This document shows, piece by piece, positions 32,641 through 43,303 of a stretch of DNA of 64,000 nt. Below the pieces are notes generated by a model, which worked only from the letters and a program-made list of their open reading frames with translations, made no database searches and was not told where the DNA came from. The translations under genes were made by a program, and so were the position numbers. The stretch comes from Paraphaeosphaeria minitans (taxonomy: Eukaryota; Ascomycota; Dothideomycetes; Pleosporales; Didymosphaeriaceae): the NCBI GenBank assembly GCA_015832175.1, contig WJXW01000009.1, forward strand, positions 1,550,001-1,614,000, written 5' to 3'. Position 1 is the first letter of the stretch. Each line of letters opens with the position of its first letter.

Positions 32641-35600
32641 ATCGAGGACGCGTCGAAAACGCCGATGGTTGGCATAACCAATAGAAGTGGTGCGAAGGAT
32701 GCGAATTTGTACCTGAATTCGGGCTTACAACATATCAATTACCATCGCGGCGGGATTCCAAAGGGTCTGATCGTCGTTCTACACTTAATGCGTGACTTGT
32801 TTCGAGTGAGAGCAGATCTTCCTGCTCGCCTTTCGGCGTCCACATAACAGTCAGTATTACTATCTATCAAGCCACATGACAAAGTTAACGTCAGGACATT
32901 TCTGGTTGAAGCGAACCGACGAAGTTGACGGATTGGTTTGGTAAGTCGATTAAACATAAGCGCTCGGTGACAGCTGACGAAATAAGCTCATCGATTCGCG
33001 TCGGCGGATGGAGGGCAGCGATTGTACCCTTGGCAACCAAGTGATCAAAAGGTGGCCAGTGGTAGGTTGTTCACGACGTGGGTTGCAGCAAAGTTTGCGA
33101 CATATGCCGAAATATGATTCAGCACTGCGGCCGTGAACTACAGGCAAACAGGGCTAAGCCACATGCTCCATAGCCTGTCCAAGAGTCTCGAAAAGCTACT
33201 GAGAGACTTGCCCCAATCTCGGATATACTCTTCGGAGGAGGTATGTGCGTACGTGCAAGCGAAAGGTGTCCCTTTCTGCAGTGCCATACGCCTAGATGAT
33301 GCAAGTACTCAGATTTCCTGAGTCCGTACCACAGTGAATGAAGTCGTTGTACGTCACAACATCGACAACTAACAACCCAGTTCAGTGAGCTGCGTGTCAA
33401 TGTCTGTCGTGTGAAGGGCTTGCCAGTCAATCAGAGAGATGCCAAGTCCAGTTTCTGGCAACTATACAGACAGAGAACGTTCGGTAAATGCTTAGGTGGC
33501 CACGTTATAGCAACGAAGAGGAGCTGTGATGTGGTTCGATTATGCGCCGGGCGTTTTCATGACCGATCTCATGTGTATGAAGCAGTTCGGGAGCTGGTCC
33601 AGGGCGTGTCTGGTGTCATGCTGTCCTGGTAGTACTTGGATACGTTTGCACCTGCAAAGCATCTGTTAGATAGTGCGTCCTCGGATGTTTCAGCACATGG
33701 AACAAATAACGAAAAGAAGGCACAAGGGCGTCCATCGGGTAGTATTGTTGACAGAACGTTGCTGACCCAGGCGGAGTCGGTCGCACAACAACGACCACGG
33801 AGGCAATGCGAGCTAGACACCCAATTATATGCACACCTTCCGTCTAAGCTCCCGGGCATTCGATCTGAGTGAAGATATGTATGGTATCCAGAGCGGTTCA
33901 GATCGTCCTCGTACGTGCAGTTCGTGATTCGGATCCTAGAAATCGTAGGGAGAGGCGATATCGAAACCGAAGGTACGAAATTTCCATCGTTGTGTTCGTT
34001 GTCTACGCTGGTAAGTTTGATAACTGAAGAATATTGCAATTACCGATGCGGTCTTTATGATAGTCACACTGCTACGGCAACATTTAGGTCTGAATGCTTG
34101 CTGTACGCCTAGAGCGTTGCTGATGAGAGCAGGCGTTGTCATGTTGACAAAAGAGTAGGTATCGAACCCCACGCGAACTCTGTCGTAGTCACTTCGATAG
34201 GTAAGAAAGTTATCCAAGGATCTGGGACCGCCTCACTTGGCGACCAAAAAAGGCAGATTTGATCGGTGAATCAGTTTCGCACGCCGGCGCTCAGTGCTGG
34301 CCAATGTATATGTAATACCGGTGTGTCTAGGAACAGGTCCAAAAAGCCTGTCGGTAGGATTCCGAACGGGGTGGAGCAGAGCACAACGATTATATCGCAT
34401 ACTGTTCGCGTCGCAGCAGAAAAGCTCTTGGCAACTGTCTCGGACAAGGCACCAAGGCGTCTTGGAATGTCAATCTGCCAACAAGCCTGCAAATCGTGGG
34501 GCAAACGCACCCTGTTTGTAGTCGTTTCAATGGAGAAGGCCAAAAGAGTAACCACACATAAGATCCTCAGGCCACAAAACGGACCCCTTCAGGCTTCAAA
34601 TGGGAGATCGCCGCGGACACTGGTATACCCGAGTCTGTTTTGGTGGAATATGGGACGTTGTATTGCGACCACTGAAGCTTGCACCTGTACACGTGGCGGC
34701 GAGTTGTGACATAACTTGACGTGCAATACAGTACTCGATGTGAATGAGAAGCGAGAATGCCGCGGAGACATGCAAGCCGGTAACCGTGCCGTTCTCCGGT
34801 CTCTCTTGGAGGCGAGATTGTTGACAGGATCGTTTAGAGGGGGCTGGAGATAGGGAGTCTTGCTTTGGATCCATCGTTGTCCGTCACTAGGTCGCAAGAC
34901 GAACAATGACAGATGTCGAATGCGGCACCAACAAGGGAACTAAGCCAGACAAGCTTTTGAGCAGCCCAATGGTAAGGGGCACCGGGAGGAACTTGAGGGG
35001 CGGTGGATCTGCGAGTGGGACTATTGCTGTGGGAATCCTTGCGATGAACAAGATGGAGTTGACTTGCCGGGTGCTCGGCTGCCGCTGGCTGCATATAAAA
35101 ATCATCATTGCAGTTTGAGGGCTGGGGTCCTGCACAAAATTAAGCTGTCGCGTCGGTGCGGTTGGTCTGGCGCTGTTCCCGGCGTAGCCTTAGCGCCCCA
35201 AGGTCCTGGAACATGATACAGTACCTGCATCAGACTTGACTCCCACCTCCTAGACACCTCAGACGCTGCCTGTTTCCAGCGACGACTTCAATGCCTTGGG
35301 CATTTGCGGCCCGTGAAGGCTGCACTCCAAGCCTGAGGAAAATTGGCGTTTGCGGACACAGGCGTCTGTGCACACATCACAACTTGACATGCGGGATGGT
35401 TCGTGAGACACCTCCTCCCTCATCGCAGGTTTCATGCCCAAGGTTGCTATTAGCCGCCTTGCCGGTTTCTACACAGGGTGCCGAATCCGCCAAGGACTTA
35501 AAGACTACCGCATGGCACTCCAAAATGTTCATTCCCCTCATCCTCAGTCCTATTCTACCGCGCTCAGGCTGCCTCATCGAGGGTTACGTTCTTTTCTTCC

Positions 35601-35705
35601 CTTCTTCCTTCTATCCGCAGATCACGTTGAACGTGTTTTGTATCCTTCGTAATTCACCGCAAGCCGGCATTCATTCTTTAGAAGACTTCATACCACCTAT
35701 TCGCC
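32641..35705. other. 3-kb gene-free stretch with possible relics
   Basis: No intact gene. Short frames, for example 33133-33321 (+), 33936-34217 (-) and 34271-34555 (-), have hydrophobic or helical composition but no recognisable motif, no matching splice sites and no continuity, so they may be decayed coding sequence, perhaps including the lost 5' part of the MFS gene. The last part is the promoter of the repeat-protein gene at 35706. Confidence 0.45.
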
Positions 35706-36957
35706 ATGCATTTCTCCACCATCATGCCTTTGCTGCTTGCAGCCGGCGTTGCCAATGCTCAATTTGGCCAGGGCAGGAACGGGCAAAACAACGGGCAAAA
35801 CAACGGGCAAAACAACGGGCAAAACAACGGTCAGAACAATGGTCAGAACAACGGCCAGAACAACGGTCAGAACAACGGTCAGAACAACGGTCAGAACAAC
35901 GGCGGCAACAACGGCGCCAACTGTCTCAATCCCGCCGTGGTCTCGAAGAACGCGAACAACAACGGTTTGCAGAACGCCGAGGCCGGTCAAGCCGCGTCTG
36001 CTACCGATGCCAACAACTTCATCAACTTCTGCGTTGGCAAGACGATTACCGATGGTCTCCAGGTCAAGGGTGGATCTTGCAACCCCATTCGTGAGTGATC
36101 ATTAGTTTCGTGGGTGCAGTTCTTATGCTAATATACATAGCCATGGGAAACATCCCCGGCACCGGCAACATGATCTCTGCCGTAATGGTCAGCCCCCAGG
36201 ATGGTGACACTGTTCCAGCGAACCAGGCAATGAAGTTCTCTGTCAAGATCAGCAACCTTGTGGCTGGGTAAGTTGACATTGAAAGATGACAATGAGACTT
36301 TTGCTGACCGTACATTTCAGAAAGTTCACCAACCCTGACGTCACTTACTACGTCGCTCCTCAGGACCTTCAAGGCGGCAACGTCGTCGGCCACACTCACA
36401 TCAGTGTGCAGGATATCGGTGACGCTAAGACCACAACTCCTCCGGATGCTCAGAAGTTCGCTTTCTTCAAGGGTATCAATGACGCCGGTGACGGCCAGGG
36501 CACTCTTACTGCCGACCTCGCTGCCGGTCTCCCTGCTGGTGTCTACCGTGTCTGCTCCATGACCTCCGCTGCCAACCATCAACCTGTCCTCATGCCTGTC
36601 GCTCAACGTGGTCCCCAGGATGACTGTGTCCGCTTCACTGTCGCCAACGGCGGCGGCAACGGAGGTAACAACGGCCAGCAAAACAACGGTCAACAGCAAG
36701 GTCAACAGGGTCAGCAGGGTCAGCAAGGTCAACAGGGTCAGCAAGGTCAACAGGGTCAGCAAGGTCAACAGGGTCAACAGGGTCAGCAGGGTCAGCAGGG
36801 TCAGCAGGGTCAGCAGGGTCAGCAGGGTGGTCAGAATGGTCAGGGTAATGGAACCGGCCAGGGCGGCTTCGGCGGCTTCGGCGGCTTCGGCGGCGGTAGG
36901 AAGGGCCGAGGACGATTCGGACGCATGAAGTTCGCTGCTCGTGACTTCGTTGCATAG
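35706..36957 (+). CDS. secreted Asn/Gln/Gly-repeat protein
   Basis: Secreted or cell-surface protein of a widespread fungal family without known biochemical role. Exons 35706-36090, 36141-36267 and 36321-36957 give 382 aa. A signal peptide ([18 protein letters not shown]) is followed by an NNGQNNGQ repeat (about residues 22-68). The conserved core has CLNPAVV, the [15 protein letters not shown] segment, [39 protein letters not shown] and DDCVRFTV. After the core come about 50 residues of GQQ repeat and a GGFGGFGG/Arg tail ending FAARDFVA. The two introns are canonical and rebuild NPIPMGN and LVAGKFTN. The low-complexity arms are hydrophilic and would suit a matrix or wall anchor (inference). 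The family core is often seen in highly expressed, stress- or infection-induced secreted proteins. Confidence 0.85.
35770..35915 (+). repeat. 12-bp tandem encoding NGQN
   Basis: About 11 copies of AACAACGG(G/T)CA(A/G)A-type units in exon 1 of the repeat protein. Third-position changes keep the Asn-Gly-Gln-Asn reading, suggesting protein-level constraint on composition. Confidence 0.85.
36676..36845 (+). repeat. 9-bp tandem encoding GQQ
   Basis: About 17 copies of GGTCAGCAG or GGTCAACAG in exon 3. Copies alternate CAG and CAA codons for Gln. Read on the other strand it gives the spurious Leu-Thr-Leu frame. Confidence 0.85.
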
Positions 36958-37548
36958 GCAACGCACAGCACCGAACGAGGGGAATCACGAAGCGCAGAGG
37001 GACGGGACTGGGGATGAAGACCACATTCACGTTGTGCTAAAGAGTAGTAGTATTTTCTTCTATTCACTGAGGTCGGTCACGGAGATAGAACATGCCTTTC
37101 GTCGCCATTTTTGAGACGCAAAGGCTTACTCTACGGAGTATGAAGCGACAGCGCTTCATGGACTGGTTCTGAGCGCGCTTTTCTTTTCTTTGTCACATTT
37201 AGTATTATAACGAAATGTAAATTTATTGCTATATTGTTGACGTCTGCCTGGTTTGTGACGAGGAGTAGTCTAGGGGTGTCTCATGTGTGCCTCAGCGATC
37301 TACATGGCGTTGCCGAGGTGCCATGATCCCGGCATCTTAGATGTCTCAATAAGGCGATCAGGGGTCTCAACTTGGTGTCGAAGCCAGCCATGCAACTTGC
37401 AATTTTACGCATTGCCTGGTGTAGCATCTTCACACTGTCACAATGTTGTGGCGCTTATCAGTTGGATGGGTGCTGCGACAAGTGAGGATTCACGCTGTGC
37501 AAGCACCGTATTTCAAATACTTGATAGTTACACCTGTCACAATGTCAC
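36958..37548. other. intergenic region between convergent genes
   Basis: 3' UTRs of the repeat protein and the F-box gene. AT-rich part at about 37185-37245 could carry polyadenylation signals. No gene seen. Confidence 0.5.
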
Positions 37549-38268
37549 CTAGGTGCGCGGACACTGACGTCTTCTCCAGCCCGTCGCTGCGAGAGTCTGC
37601 CGGGAAGCTCGCTTAGCGCCAAAGTACCTGTTGACAAAAGCCTCCCAGTCCACACTCCAAAACCATACCTTATCCTCTTCATTCCATCTTATGTCTTTGT
37701 TGATAGTAGCAACATTCGCTCCTTTGGTCCGTTGTTTACCAAACCACATCCAAGCCGCAGCCTCGTCCAAGCGTTCCTTTGTGAGTGCGCCGGACACTGT
37801 CAGTTGTTCGATTGTGTCGCCACTGGGCAGCGCTTTTGGAGTTGTTAAGACAACCCATATTGATTCTGCTGTGGGGGTTTTGCAATGCAATGTGACTTCG
37901 GCGCCGGGAACTGCGCGCATGTAACGGGCACGATCGGTATTGGGATCTAGCCGAGGTAGCGACAACGAGAAAGAGATAGTAGGGAGATAGTCGGTGACAA
38001 AGACCCGGTCTACGAAGGCCTTGTATTCTTTAGATACCAAACGTAATATGCACCAGAAGAACTCGACATCGTCCACTTGCTCGAAAATTTGCAACCATAA
38101 CTCTGTTGGAAGACGAAGTGGCATGCCGGGTTTGGCGCTTGAGGAGCTATATTTGTCGTCCATCTCGGCAACGATAGAAGTCACCATCAGTGGTGGGTGC
38201 GTTGTGGTGTTGAAGAGTTGATGTCGTTCGAGCATGCTCGAACGTGCCATTTGTCGGAATAGCACCAC
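37549..38268 (-). CDS. F-box domain protein
   Basis: 239-aa single-exon protein with an F-box at about residues 50-90 (LRLPTELWLQIFEQVDDVEFFW...LRLVSKEYKAFVDR). The F-box binds Skp1 and would make this a substrate adaptor of an SCF ubiquitin ligase. The rest (VPGAEVTLHCKTP, GALTKERLDEAAAWMWFGKQ, VWFWSVDWEAFVNRYFG) matches the general look of the many lineage-specific F-box proteins of ascomycetes; the substrate is unknown. Several in-frame ATGs exist in the first 36 residues; the outermost was used. Confidence 0.75.
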   Translation of the reverse strand: MVLFRQMARSSMLERHQLFNTTTHPPLMVTSIVAEMDDKYSSSSAKPGMPLRLPTELWLQIFEQVDDVEFFWCILRLVSKEYKAFVDRVFVTDYLPTISFSLSLPRLDPNTDRARYMRAVPGAEVTLHCKTPTAESIWVVLTTPKALPSGDTIEQLTVSGALTKERLDEAAAWMWFGKQRTKGANVATINKDIRWNEEDKVWFWSVDWEAFVNRYFGAKRASRQTLAATGWRRRQCPRT

Positions 38269-40457
38269 TTCGTAAGGAAGGGGTGGCCTTTATGTGGAGA
38301 AAGAGCTGGTACTGCAAGCTCTGTTCGATCAAATCCGTAAAATACTCACAAGTCCGAGAATCCGGAGGCGTGGGTGTAGGTGGTCCGCAAAGTGGCGCAG
38401 GGCTGAGTCACTGCGGCACGGCCATGCGCACGTGCATTAAAGCCGCCTCACTGCCTCTTGCCACCCCACTGCCCATAGGTATGATCGATGACTCCCGAAG
38501 AACGTTAGTCATACCGCCTCAGGTACTATGGGTCCTCTCTGCAATTGCCTGGGCTTGTACAGCGTTACCATGATGGTTTCCGTTCGGCGCACAGCCCCTG
38601 ACACTGTGCTACAACATGGAAAGCTAGCAATATCGCTATTTGTATCAGCTACGCAGGCATTCCCAGTATATGGAATCAGTGGATGAGCGTTGCCAAGTTG
38701 AAAACGGGATCTGCGTGGAGGAGAGTAAGAAGTCTTGCCGCCGGTGCAGCGCTTGCCGTCTTTGGAAGGACAAGCGCTTCGGGCGTCATCGTTGTTCTCT
38801 CCATGCAACCAATACAGTGCTACACCGAAGCCATTCATCGTCATTGCATGCTAGAACTTAGGGTGACACGTGTGAGAATGGTTGACCGACCAAAGTGAGG
38901 TGTAAGTGTGCTGACTGATCGCAAGAAGGTGGTTGGTGGTGTCGAGGTCCTTCACCAGCATCAACCTTCTTTCTCAACAGCGCTCACGTTGATTATGTCT
39001 GCTTTTAGATAGCCTTTGGGACAAATTCATACAAAATTTTGATCCAGCGATAAGAATTACCACATGGCTCCTATCCCTGTCCCTTTCTCGATCAGAAAGG
39101 AGATATGCTAGACCATCTCAGTGCTCCTGGCCGACAGCATCGGACCTCGCCGATCCTACGCCAGCAGCTTTAATGTTCCACGAACGAGAAGGACGAACTG
39201 GATCGGACATGATTGCTGCAGAATCCAGACTACTGAAAACGGCATCCGGTCCAAACAATCGAACGCGGCACTAAAGGATTGGCAAAGCAAGCTTTTAGGC
39301 TAGAAGGGTCTATCCATGTTCGAGGATCAAACCATTGTTTCGTCAAATCTGCCAAAGATACGACACATGCATGTGTCCGACGCTGATGAGGGCAAGTCCT
39401 TTCGCATACACCACTGAAGCAATCATTCGAAGTTTCTGTCAACAAGGCGTCGATTATTGCGCCCTGGCGTAAGTTCTTCAGGGCAGCGACTCACATGTGC
39501 CGTTCAGACGGACCCTCTTGGCATAAATGCCGACCTCATCCCGCTTCAGCCACTCGTTGTCTCTGTTTTACATGACGATGTTTGAACGCATGGACAACCC
39601 CTAGGTATAATGATAAACCGTGGTCGTCTTAAGGCGACAGGCCAACTTGAATGTGTTATTGGGCATATGTAGGTAATATTCATCAACGCACCAAGCTCCA
39701 ACCGCAGCCACCGCACAGGTAAACCTACTCTCGCAGAGCACAAGACACCGTCATGAACCCACGATATCGCAGAAACCTCTTCATTCGTTCATCTCTCTGG
39801 TAGGTAGGTATGTGCTAAGCCCTGAAGATCACTCCTCCGAGGCGCGAGCAACCCCTTGCATAGCTTACCCGCCATACTAAACAGCCACACCAATCACATC
39901 CCACGTCTAACCACCCCGCCGCCAATCATCATCTGCCCCGCACACAGATTATATCAACATCACACCCGGCCTCGTCCTCCGACGTACCCTGTCCTCTGCA
40001 GATTTCGGCCGGTGCCGTGGTTTCTGAAGGGAAGCTGGAGATGCCAGCCCAAGCATTCGTTTCAGGTACGCGATGGTCTGCAGCTTTCGCCTATGGTGCC
40101 CACGTACGGATAGTGATCGCTGAGCTTGGCGTGGAAGTCGACCTGTCCTTTTGGAGGTCTGTATAGCAATGCCTGGGTGGTGTGATTCGTGGTAGAATGG
40201 TAGTACGGGTTTTAGCATAGTCGAAAGGGTCTGGACGTGAGTGCTGCGTGGGCCTTATCTCGGTCGTTATTCGCAGGGAAGGTGGTCATTGAGTGGAGCG
40301 TCGGAGATCCATGAATGGACGTGAGTAAACGTTGTTTATGGTAGTCTAGTATAAAAACTGTAGCCAGGCGTGAGTTGAGAAGGCTGTGTCGAGTAGCTCT
40401 TGCCTCGCCCCGGCCTTGTAGACTTCCCTTAGCATCAACTGCACGCCCATCACCATC
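38269..40457. other. 2.2-kb gene-free stretch
   Basis: No protein-like frame of useful length. A GTAGGTAGGTATG motif lies at about 39800. The end of the region carries the TATA element of the nuclease gene. Confidence 0.5.
40350..40357 (+). promoter_or_regulatory. TATA box of the secreted nuclease gene
   Basis: TATAAAAA 101 bp before the start codon at 40458, a good distance for a TATA-driven, inducible fungal promoter. Confidence 0.5.
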
Positions 40458-41169
40458 ATGAAGTCCATCTTCATCGTCTCGGCCATCGCCGTCCTCGGTG
40501 CCGCTGCTCCAGTAGAGAAACGCACTCCCCCAAATATTCCCTCCACCAGCAGTGCTACCACTCTCCTCGTCGGCCTCACCGTCAAGGCCCAGGGCCCCCA
40601 GGACGGTTACTCCCGCGACCTATTCCCCCACTGGATCACACAATCCGGCACTTGCAACACACGCGAGACGGTCCTTAAGCGTGACGGTACCAACGTCGTC
40701 ACCGACTCGGCTTGTGCTTCTACTAGTGGCACCTGGAAGAGCCCGTACGATGGCGCTACTTGGACTGCGGCCAGCGATGTGGACATTGATCACATTATTC
40801 CCTTGAGCAATGCTTGGAAGGTACGTTTTAATTGCTTCAAACAGGATGCATGAGTATACTAATGTTGAACAGTCTGGAGCTTCAGCATGGACGACCGCAC
40901 AACGCCAGGCCTTTGCCAACGATCTCACCAACCCCCAGCTTGCCGCTGTGACAGATTCGGTCAACTCTTCAAAGGGCGACAAGGGCCCCGAGGACTGGAA
41001 GCCCCCGCTAAGCAAGTACTCGATTGATTAAGAAGACCATCGCTAATGCCGAACAGCGAGCTACTACTGCACCTACGCCAAGATGTGGGTCAAGGTCAAG
41101 AGCGTCTACAAGTTGACCGTCACGAGCGCAGAGAAGACCGCGCTCACTAGCATGTTGGGCACTTGCTAG
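40458..41169 (+). CDS. secreted HNH-type nuclease (DUF1524-like)
   Basis: Extracellular HNH-family endonuclease, probably degrading environmental DNA or RNA for nutrients or in competition. Exons 40458-40820, 40873-41011 and 41057-41169 give 204 aa. A signal peptide (MKSIFIVSAIAVLGAAAP) and a KR Kex2 site at 21-22 are followed by GYSRDLFPHW, CNTRETVLKRD, and the catalytic DVDIDHIIPLSNAW (D111, H112). SSKGDKGPEDWKPP and CTYAKMWVKVK complete the HNH/beta-beta-alpha metal site. Intron 2 appears to use a GC donor (A|GCAAGT) at 41012; it is needed to join DWKPPL to TSYYCTYAK. Without it the frame stops at SKYSID. Intron 1 has a TACTAAT branch point. Confidence 0.9.
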
Positions 41170-41333
41170 ACGTAGGGCATGGAATGACGAACAGGCTTAG
41201 TACCCTTCGAGGGCTTGTTATGATGACGACTATTATACCCTTCTTCTGCACCAGCACGCAGAAACAGCGCTGCCTGAATGCCAGCCTTTCTTGTGTATAC
41301 AGCTATTTCTTCCACGCGTTTCCCATAACGAGC

Positions 41334-42956
41334 CTAGTCCGATGAGAAATCAAATTCCTTGAATGCATTTTTGAAGTTCTCCACATCTTCTTCTTCCTCG
41401 GGTTGCATCTGTGCGCAATTTTTCCAGTCGACGCGCTGGTCTAGACGGAGCAGCTTCGCGAGCACTTCTCGCCCGAACTGCAGGCGGAACTTGATCTTCT
41501 CGTCGAACCGCAGGAGCAAGCTCGTCTGCTTCTCCGCATCTTTCTTCGGATCCCAGATCAATACTCTGAAAAAGTCGCTCGTCTCTTCAAACCCGTCACC
41601 CACGTCTTCCTTCGTGAAAGCAGGCCAGTGGTAATTCTCCGCCAGAGCCTTGAACGCTGCTTCCACGAGACCCTTTTGCACGAGATCGGCCGATATAGGC
41701 ATGTACTGCCAGTGCGTGTGCGGCAAGCCGGCCTTGCTGACCTCCCATGTGACGGAGCCGTACTCGCCTTCTCCCTTCGAGCCCACCATTCTGTTCATAG
41801 CCACCCTATACTTCTGCATCTCCGCATACGTCGCGCGGCGCTCCTCTTCCTCCATAGACGCCAGCGTTGGCTGGTGGCTGAACGGGATGACGAGCAGATG
41901 GCATGGGAAGCCAAGCTTCGGGAAGGTCTGCGCGGTCGACAGAGGACCCCTGGCCGTCGTCATGTACGCGCTCTCGCCGATGGATGCGACAAGATGGGTC
42001 GCAATGTTCTCGTTGGAGAGACAGAAGAAACATTGCGACGCATCTATCGGCCCTCGTGCTTCGTGCTTCCGCCTCTTGTTCCCCCGACGGCCGCCGCGCC
42101 CGTCATCGTATACGAGAGCTTGCTCTGTGTGGTCGGGTGCGGAGCGCTTCTTGTCGGAGTGGGTGAGTGGGTTCATGGTAGAGCCTGAAGGGGGAGAGAT
42201 GGGGTGGCTTGCGGTGGGATCTAGGGAGAAGGCATAAATCCATTTTTGCTTGTTGGGGTTGCCATACCGGGCGAGGCTGATGAAGCGCGTCACTGGGGTG
42301 AGATTGTCGGTTTCTTCGCTTGGAAGATGAAAAAAAGGTTCCCGCTCGTAGTAGATAGGGCCTGAGGTGGAAAAGTGGTACCGTGGTTTTAACACAATGT
42401 CGAGGTCGGCGATGCATTGTTGTTCCCGCGGTTGTTGATCAACGTTAAAAGCAACTTTCGACCGTGAGCGGATGCCTTCTGGCCATTCGCCGGTCACGAG
42501 GATGTCGGCAGTAGCAGCGCCGCGCAGAACCTTCGCGTCCGTGTCGCTGTAGTAGGGCGGGTATTTGTCTTGAGATTGTCCGGCGATGATGTTCGGGTCG
42601 AGCTGGCCGCCAAGAGCAACAATGCGGATTCCCTCTGATGTCTTCATCGTCGTCCTCTTCCCGAGGAAATGCAGGTTGTGACACAGTTCGTCGTCAGAAG
42701 ATGAGAGCTTCTCGACCACTGCTTTGGGGAAGGCATTGCTGCCGAGAGCGAAGTAAGTCTGGACTGGTATTTCGATCTTCCCATTGATCAGATTTTGAAC
42801 ATTTTTCTCGTCTTCCTCGGTTGAATCTGAGGGGCTAGCGAAAAGATTTCCAACAATGATGACTAGGGCGAAGTTTTGCTTGGTGTGAAGGGTCGCCAGC
42901 TTCTGGAGGACGGCTGGGAAGTGGCCGTTCACATCGCCAATCACGGCGCTGGCCAT
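41334..42956 (-). CDS. DRN1: CwfJ-domain protein, Drn1/CWF19L1 family
   Basis: Intron-turnover factor: yeast Drn1 binds the lariat debranching enzyme Dbr1 and helps clear excised introns; human CWF19L1 is the homologue. Intronless, 540 aa. The N-terminal calcineurin-like phosphoesterase-related domain starts SAVIGDVNGHFPAVLQKL with VIIVGNLFAS and FLGKR. A basic linker (GGRRGNKRRKHE) leads to CwfJ_C1, a HIT-like fold with CFFCLSNENIATHLVASIG and GLPHTHWQYMPIS. CwfJ_C2 closes the protein (DFFRVLIWDP, LQFGREVLAKLL, VDWKNC, EEDVENFKNAFKEFDFS). The start at 42956 gives the expected conserved N-terminus. It is divergent from MAD1, 347 bp apart. Confidence 0.94.
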   Translation of the reverse strand: MASAVIGDVNGHFPAVLQKLATLHTKQNFALVIIVGNLFASPSDSTEEDEKNVQNLINGKIEIPVQTYFALGSNAFPKAVVEKLSSSDDELCHNLHFLGKRTTMKTSEGIRIVALGGQLDPNIIAGQSQDKYPPYYSDTDAKVLRGAATADILVTGEWPEGIRSRSKVAFNVDQQPREQQCIADLDIVLKPRYHFSTSGPIYYEREPFFHLPSEETDNLTPVTRFISLARYGNPNKQKWIYAFSLDPTASHPISPPSGSTMNPLTHSDKKRSAPDHTEQALVYDDGRGGRRGNKRRKHEARGPIDASQCFFCLSNENIATHLVASIGESAYMTTARGPLSTAQTFPKLGFPCHLLVIPFSHQPTLASMEEEERRATYAEMQKYRVAMNRMVGSKGEGEYGSVTWEVSKAGLPHTHWQYMPISADLVQKGLVEAAFKALAENYHWPAFTKEDVGDGFEETSDFFRVLIWDPKKDAEKQTSLLLRFDEKIKFRLQFGREVLAKLLRLDQRVDWKNCAQMQPEEEEDVENFKNAFKEFDFSSD

Positions 42957-43303
42957 CTGTTAACTGCTCATTCTACATATTCTTCCAAGGAAAACAGTCC
43001 TTACATTTTGGAAGCCATTCGGGGCGAAAGCGCATGCGCAGTGGCTTATACGCGGTGGTCGTGTCGTTTTCACGTGGACGCGCCGGGGCCGGGGATGTGA
43101 ATGGCACCTAGTCGAACAAAGCGCGCTAGGACAACAACAACAACAACGTCCGGCCGCAACAGTCAATCGTACATTAATCCCACTTCGGATTGTCGCATGA
43201 TCTGCTCCCCCATTATGAAGTAATACAAGTCGCTAATACTATATACCACATCTAGAGAGCCGCGCTTGTTGGGCCACGATCGGCGTCCACTGACCAAACA
43301 AAT
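42957..43303. other. divergent promoter DRN1-MAD1
   Basis: 347 bp shared upstream region with a short CAACAA run at about 43132-43147. No gene. Confidence 0.6.

Noticed and set aside
34130..34180. tRNA-like T-loop on the minus strand (GGGTTCGATACC)
   Set aside because: T-stem has mismatches after two pairs and no other cloverleaf arms are found.
34271..34555. minus-strand hydrophobic frame as missing N-terminus of the MFS gene
   Set aside because: No MFS motif (such as the GxxxDRxGRR type loop) and no splice connection to 32.6 kb; mentioned only as a possible relic.
36064..36966. 300-aa minus-strand frame with long Leu-Thr repeat
   Set aside because: It is the antisense of the GQQ-repeat exon; composition is produced by the tandem DNA and no start or splice context supports it.
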